From assembly GCA_947455805.1 (NCBI GenBank), contig CANGSN010000077.1:1-9738 (forward strand): 9,738 nt of DNA. Direction: 5' to 3'. Under the pieces are notes generated by a model. That model searched no databases and had not been told where the DNA came from. It was given only the letters and a program-made list of their open reading frames with translations. Positions 6,623 to 9,738 of the stretch are shown here, in pieces (within the stretch, counting starts at the first letter, position 1; the number at the start of each line of letters is the position of its first letter). A program made the translations under genes and the position numbers. The DNA is from Planctomycetota bacterium. GTDB lineage: Bacteria > Planctomycetota > UBA1135 > UBA2386.

Positions 6623-7273
6623 TCAGTGGGTGCCAACCAGCGTTCCATCGACTGGATTCGCTGCCCTCGACGGCTGCGGCTTCTGCGCGATGGTGATCGC
6701 GTCGTAGCTGCGCGCCAGCGGCCAGCCGACGAGGCGCGCCAGCTTGTAGAGCGTTCCGGGCGCGTGGTCGCTGAGCGGGCGCGGGCAGCGCGGCAGCAGG
6801 CTGCGCGGCTCGAGCGATTCCCAGCGGCAGTCGCGTACCTCGAGGCCGGCTTCGTCGCAGAGCGCGCGCAGGCCGGTCGGGTAGATGCGCCAGCAGTCGA
6901 CCGGCGCTTCGTGGTAGGGCCACGACACCGGGCTCAGCGTCACCACGTGGCCGCCGGGGCGGCAGACGCGCGCCAGTTCGGGCAGCCAGCGCCACGGCTT
7001 CTGCACGTGCTCGAGCACCTGGCCCGACAGCACGAGGTCGTAGCTGTCGTCGGCGAGCGGGAACGTGTACTCGTCCCGTGCTTCGTGCGTCATGCCGGGG
7101 CGGCCGGCGAGGTCGATCGTGTGCCAGCAAGCACACGGGCCGCCGAGGGCGCCCTCGACCAGCTGCTGGTAGCTGCTGTGCGCTGCATCCGGGCCGATCT
7201 CGAGCACGCGGAGATCCCGGGCGAACAGGGGCAGCGCGTAGCGCGTGAACATCCGCTTGCTGTTGTCGTGCAT
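6623..7273 (-). CDS. Class I SAM-dependent methyltransferase (Methyltransf_11 type)
   Basis: This is a 216-residue soluble protein. SAM-binding motif I is VLEIGP (23-28); the acidic end of strand 2 is probably DL at 54-55. The segment FPLADDSYDLVLSGQVLEHV (71-90) is the classical post-motif region of Methyltransf_11 enzymes, followed by LARVCRPGGHVVTLSP (100-115). The stretch SPVSWPYHEAPVDCWRIYPTGL (114-135) resembles that in methyltransferases found in cell-surface glycan and lipopolysaccharide gene sets. No glycan genes are nearby, so the substrate stays open. The ATG at 7273 has GGAG at 7281-7278 (minus strand), 4 nt upstream. The C-terminal tail after about 197 (polar, Pro/Ala/Thr) looks unstructured. 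It is co-directional with the NuoF-like gene, 201 bp upstream of it, and divergent from the zinc-ribbon gene. Confidence 0.85.
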   Translation of the reverse strand: MHDNSKRMFTRYALPLFARDLRVLEIGPDAAHSSYQQLVEGALGGPCACWHTIDLAGRPGMTHEARDEYTFPLADDSYDLVLSGQVLEHVQKPWRWLPELARVCRPGGHVVTLSPVSWPYHEAPVDCWRIYPTGLRALCDEAGLEVRDCRWESLEPRSLLPRCPRPLSDHAPGTLYKLARLVGWPLARSYDAITIAQKPQPSRAANPVDGTLVGTH

Positions 7274-7370
7274 GCCGCTCCGAGGACGCGCCGCTCATCG
7301 GCACGGAGCGCTGCGCACCTTGACATGGGCGGTTCGGCCGCAGTGCGGGGGTCGTTCGCCGTCATTGAGG

Positions 7371-7397
7371 GTAGCGCTACGCCGGCCGCTGCCGGCG
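7371..7397. promoter_or_regulatory. Palindrome and adjoining hairpin in the divergent intergenic region
   Basis: GTAGCGCTAC (7371-7380) is a perfect 10-bp palindrome. Immediately adjoining it, CGCCGGC-CGCT-GCCGGCG (7380-7397) makes a 7-bp stem with a 4-nt loop, ending 13 nt before the GGAGG ribosome-binding site of the zinc-ribbon gene. The palindrome could be an operator for one or both divergent genes, and the hairpin could shape the 5' leader. A consensus -35 TTGACA occurs at 7320-7325 but has no matching -10. In such GC-rich DNA the hairpin alone could be chance. Confidence 0.25.
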
Positions 7398-7420
7398 ACG
7401 ATGCGCAGTCGGAGGTCGCC

Positions 7421-7933
7421 ATGTCCATGCCCGATCGTTCGCGTCTGCTCGCCTATGCGCGCGCCCGCCGCGCTGCACTCCATTGGGTCGATCGCTACCA
7501 GCCGAAGGGCGCCATGTATCCGGCGGTCTGCCGGTCGTGCGGCGCCACCGAGTGGCAGGGGCATTGGCGCTGGGACGAGGTGCCGCCGGGCCTGCCGCCG
7601 GTGCTGTGCCCTGCCTGCGAACGCATCCGCGACGGCGCGGCCGCACACCGCGTGGTGTTGACCGGGGCCCTGCCGCCGCACTGGCCGGCCGTGCGCGAGC
7701 TGATCGCGCAGGTCGAACGGGCCGAGGTGCAGGCCGATCCGCTGCAGCGCGTGCTGCGCATCGACATCGGCGACGACCGGGTCGAAGTGCCGACCACCGG
7801 GCTGCGCATCGCCCGGCAGCTGGTCGCGGCCATCCTCCGGCGCTGGCGGCACGGCCTGCGCGTGCAGTTCGACGAGGAACGGACCACGATCGAGTGGCTG
7901 CCCCAGCGGGCGTCGCCGGCGGCGCGCGGCTGA
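7421..7933 (+). CDS. BCAM0308 family zinc-ribbon protein
   Basis: This is a 170-residue protein. The N-terminus is basic (RSRLLAYARARR). A zinc ribbon follows, built from C37-x2-C40 (AVCRSCGATEWQGHWRW) and C63-x2-C66 (LCPACERIRDG). The remaining region has two parts: VVLTGALPPHWPAVRELIAQVERAEVQADPLQRVLRI (78-114), then VPTTGLRIARQLVAAILRRW (123-142) and an ending VQFDEERTTIEW (148-159). This order matches the uncharacterised BCAM0308 family, whose members share the CPAC-x-RIRDG motif, the AxADPLxRVLxI-type segment and the closing acidic/Trp strand. The biochemical role of the family is unknown to me; the ribbon suggests nucleic-acid or ribosome contact, which is inference. The start is firm: GGAGG at 7411-7415 lies 5 nt before the ATG. 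A second in-frame ATG follows at 7427. Confidence 0.82.
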   Translation: MSMPDRSRLLAYARARRAALHWVDRYQPKGAMYPAVCRSCGATEWQGHWRWDEVPPGLPPVLCPACERIRDGAAAHRVVLTGALPPHWPAVRELIAQVERAEVQADPLQRVLRIDIGDDRVEVPTTGLRIARQLVAAILRRWRHGLRVQFDEERTTIEWLPQRASPAARG

Positions 7934-7936
7934 CCC

Positions 7937-7954
7937 GGCCCCGGGGTGGGGGCC
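7937..7954 (+). terminator. GC hairpin just after the BCAM0308 gene (weak terminator candidate)
   Basis: GGCCCC-GGGGTG-GGGGCC gives a 6-bp all-GC stem with a 6-nt loop starting 3 nt after the stop codon. It is followed by AAGGCGGG rather than a T-run, so it is at most a pause or RNA-end-stabilising structure. The G-run could also pair in other registers. Confidence 0.3.
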
Positions 7955-8013
7955 AAGGCGGGCGCGTGCAGAGGAAGGGGCGAGCGGACCATGGCCCCGT
8001 TCCGGATGGTCTC

Positions 8014-8019
8014 TATCAT
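8014..8019 (+). promoter_or_regulatory. Possible -10 element of the S46 peptidase gene
   Basis: TATCAT matches TATAAT at 5 of 6 positions and lies 46 nt before the ATG at 8066, in a local dip in G+C within the 132-bp gap. The hexamer at the expected -35 spacing (7991-7996, ATGGCC) is poor, so a non-consensus or activator-dependent promoter would be needed. Confidence 0.3.
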
Positions 8020-8065
8020 CCTCGCCCCGCGGTCCGTATCACGGCCCGTTTCCTCCGAGGTAGCA

Positions 8066-9738
8066 ATGCACCTGACTCCGATCGTTCCGTTCGCCGTGGC
8101 GTTGATCGCACTCGGCGCGTCGTTCCCGTCGTCGATGACCCGTCCCGACGAGGGCATGTGGCTGTTCGACGGCCTGCCGCTCCAGGTACTGAAGGAGAAG
8201 TACAACTTCGAGCCGACGAAGGATTGGCTCGAGCACGTGCGCCTCGGCAGCGTGCGCTTCGACACCGGTGGCTCGGGCTCGTTCGTGTCGCCGAACGGTC
8301 TCGTGATGACCAACCACCACGTCGCGCTGGAGACCATCCAGGCGGTGTCGACGCCGGAGAAGGACTGGGTCGAGCCGGGCTTCAGCTCGCGCCTCTACGG
8401 CAGCGAAGTGCCCGGCAAGGGCCTGACGCTCCGCCAGCTGATCGAGATCAAGGACGTCACCAACGAGGTGCTGGCGCTGAAGGCTGCCGACAAGACGCCC
8501 GAGGGCAACGAGTGGCGCGGCAAGGTCGAGGAGATGACCAAGGCGATGAGCGACGAGAAGAAGCACATCATCGCCGACCTGGTGCCGCTCTACGACGGCA
8601 ACCAGTACCGCATCTACGTCTACCACCGCTACGACGACGTGCGCCTGGTGTTCGCGCCGGAGAAGCAGGTCGCGTTCTACGGCGGTGACTACGACAACTT
8701 CACCTACCCGCGCTACTGCCTCGACTGCGCGTTCTTCCGCGTCTACGAGGACGGCAAGCCGATCGATTCGTCGAAGTTCTACTTCCCGTTCGACCAGGAC
8801 GGCGCCGCCGCGGACGAGCTGATCTTCGTGTCGGGCCACCCGGGTGGCACCGAGCGTTCGCTGACGCACGCCGAGATGGAGTTCCAGCGCGACCTGCCGG
8901 TGCCGCAGATCGTCAAGCTGCTGAAGAACCGCCTCGCGCAGATGAAGAAGCGCATGGACGCCGACCCGAAGGCCGCGTTCGCGATGCGCGACCAGTACTT
9001 CGGCACGGCCAACAGCCTGAAGGCCTACGAGGGTCACCTCGTCGGTCTGCAGACCGCCGAGATGATGGCGAAGATGAAGGCGCGCGACGAGGAGCTGGTC
9101 CAGAAGAGCGGCAAGCCCGAGGTCAAGGCCGCGTTCGAGCTGATCGCCGCCGAGATGGGCAAGCTGCGCGACAAGTTCGCCGAGAAGCCGAACCTCCAGC
9201 GCATGATGCCGGAGATCGAGAAGGTCACCGCGACGGTGCTCGCCGACGCCAAGAAGACGATCAACGACGCGCGCTTCGCGGTCTACGGCGCGGCCAACTA
9301 CCCGGACGCGACGTTCACGCTGCGCCTCGCCTACGGCACGGTGAAGGGCTACGAGGCCGGCACGACGATGGTGCCGCCGAAGACCACGCTGAACGGCCTG
9401 TTCGAGCGCAACCAGGGCTTCGACAACAAGGCTCCGTTCGACCTGCCGAAGCGCTGGACCGAGAGCAAGGCGAAGCTGAACCTCGACACGCCGTACAACT
9501 TCGTCTGCACGGCCGACATCATCGGCGGCAACTCGGGCAGCCCGATCCTCGACCGCGACGCCAAGGTCGTCGGCCTCGTGTTCGACGGCAACATCGAGTC
9601 GCTGCCGGGCAACTACTGGTTCGACGAGCGCGTCAACCGCTGCGTCGGCGTGCACACGGCCGGCATGATCGAGGCGCTGAAGGTCGTCTACGGCGAAGCC
9701 GCCCTGGTCGCCGAGCTGCTGGGCGAGAAGGCGGGCAA
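8066..9738 (+). CDS. S46 family dipeptidyl peptidase, DPP7-like (3' end outside window)
   Basis: 557 complete codons are visible, still open at the right edge. Residues 1 to about 20 form a signal peptide (hydrophobic PFAVALIALGASF). The mature N-terminus carries the family block DEGMWLFDGLPLQVLKEKY. The chymotrypsin-like fold shows GSFVSPNGLVMTNHHVA with the catalytic His at 84/85 (85 by analogy with trypsin), the GGDYDNF motif with the catalytic Asp at 208 or 210, and GGNSGSP with nucleophile Ser490. S46 enzymes release dipeptides from peptide N-termini in the periplasm or outer envelope. The residue 18 after the Ser is Gly508 (FDGN), as in DPP7-type enzymes that favour hydrophobic P1 residues; DPP11 (Asp/Glu-specific) has Arg there. 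The Cys that usually follows the His is Val. GAGG at 8057-8060 lies 5 nt before the ATG. The ending resembles the family C-terminus, so few residues are probably missing. Confidence 0.92.
   Translation, partial: MHLTPIVPFAVALIALGASFPSSMTRPDEGMWLFDGLPLQVLKEKYNFEPTKDWLEHVRLGSVRFDTGGSGSFVSPNGLVMTNHHVALETIQAVSTPEKDWVEPGFSSRLYGSEVPGKGLTLRQLIEIKDVTNEVLALKAADKTPEGNEWRGKVEEMTKAMSDEKKHIIADLVPLYDGNQYRIYVYHRYDDVRLVFAPEKQVAFYGGDYDNFTYPRYCLDCAFFRVYEDGKPIDSSKFYFPFDQDGAAADELIFVSGHPGGTERSLTHAEMEFQRDLPVPQIVKLLKNRLAQMKKRMDADPKAAFAMRDQYFGTANSLKAYEGHLVGLQTAEMMAKMKARDEELVQKSGKPEVKAAFELIAAEMGKLRDKFAEKPNLQRMMPEIEKVTATVLADAKKTINDARFAVYGAANYPDATFTLRLAYGTVKGYEAGTTMVPPKTTLNGLFERNQGFDNKAPFDLPKRWTESKAKLNLDTPYNFVCTADIIGGNSGSPILDRDAKVVGLVFDGNIESLPGNYWFDERVNRCVGVHTAGMIEALKVVYGEAALVAELLGEKAG

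Noticed and set aside
7320..7325. A consensus TTGACA -35 element upstream of the zinc-ribbon gene
   Set aside because: No acceptable -10 hexamer lies 15-19 nt downstream (the region is GTGCGGGGG), so it is not reported as a promoter.
5375..7933. An 852-codon open frame on the + strand, mostly antisense to the NuoF-like and methyltransferase genes
   Set aside because: Only the last 170 codons (7421-7933) form a recognisable protein with a ribosome-binding site. The rest is Arg/Ala/Val/His-rich low-complexity sequence in the complementary frame of two confidently identified minus-strand genes, an expected effect of extreme third-position G+C.
8039..9655. A 538-codon open frame on the minus strand antisense to the S46 peptidase
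   Set aside because: Composition (Val/Leu/Arg/His/Asp repeats) reflects the complement of a GC-rich coding strand; the S46 catalytic motifs on the + strand are unambiguous.
1..9738. A defence system, CRISPR array, integrated element or biosynthetic cluster
   Set aside because: No regularly spaced repeats, integrase, transposase, terminal repeats, nuclease or helicase motifs, or modular enzymes were found, and codon use is uniform across all genes.

Overview
This is a GC-rich (roughly 70% G+C in genes, near-total G/C at third codon positions) bacterial chromosomal segment holding ten protein genes, two of them cut by the window edges. There is no rRNA, tRNA, mobile element or CRISPR array that I can support. 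The mix (a secreted YceI protein, an S46 dipeptidyl peptidase, an NTP/NDP-exchanger-like carrier, a BCAM0308-type zinc-ribbon protein and an orphan NuoF-like flavoprotein) suggests an environmental Gram-negative of the Planctomycetota / Myxococcota / Acidobacteriota kind. Planctomycetota is my best guess, at low confidence, since nothing here is a phylogenetic anchor.

Layout. 1-112: C-terminal tail of an unidentified + strand gene. 221-811 and 862-1707 (+): a secreted YceI-like protein and a polytopic membrane protein of unknown family, possibly co-transcribed. 1692-2603 (-): an EamA/DMT-type permease whose 3' end overlaps the membrane-protein gene by 16 bp. 2748-4031 (+): an ADP/ATP-translocase-like 12-helix carrier, divergent from the permease. 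4039-7273 (-): three co-directional genes, in transcription order a class I SAM methyltransferase, a stand-alone NuoF-like FMN/[4Fe-4S] protein and a THUMP-domain rRNA guanine methyltransferase. The last two are separated by a single nucleotide (TGA-C-GTG) and so are probably translationally coupled. 7421-7933 (+): a BCAM0308-family zinc-ribbon protein, divergent from the methyltransferase. 8066-9738 (+): a secreted S46 serine dipeptidyl peptidase running off the right edge, unusually compact.

Functional picture. Most of the window is housekeeping and envelope-related: periplasmic lipid/quinone binding (YceI), export and import carriers, 23S rRNA modification and extracytoplasmic peptide breakdown. 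I see no defence island, biosynthetic cluster or phage module, and no convincing evidence of a wholly new multi-gene system. The points most worth a second look are the orphan NuoF-like protein coupled to an rRNA methyltransferase, the compact S46 peptidase, the unrecognised membrane protein at 862-1707, and short symmetric DNA elements upstream of yceI and of the zinc-ribbon gene. Several very long antisense open frames are by-products of the GC-rich codon usage and are not genes.
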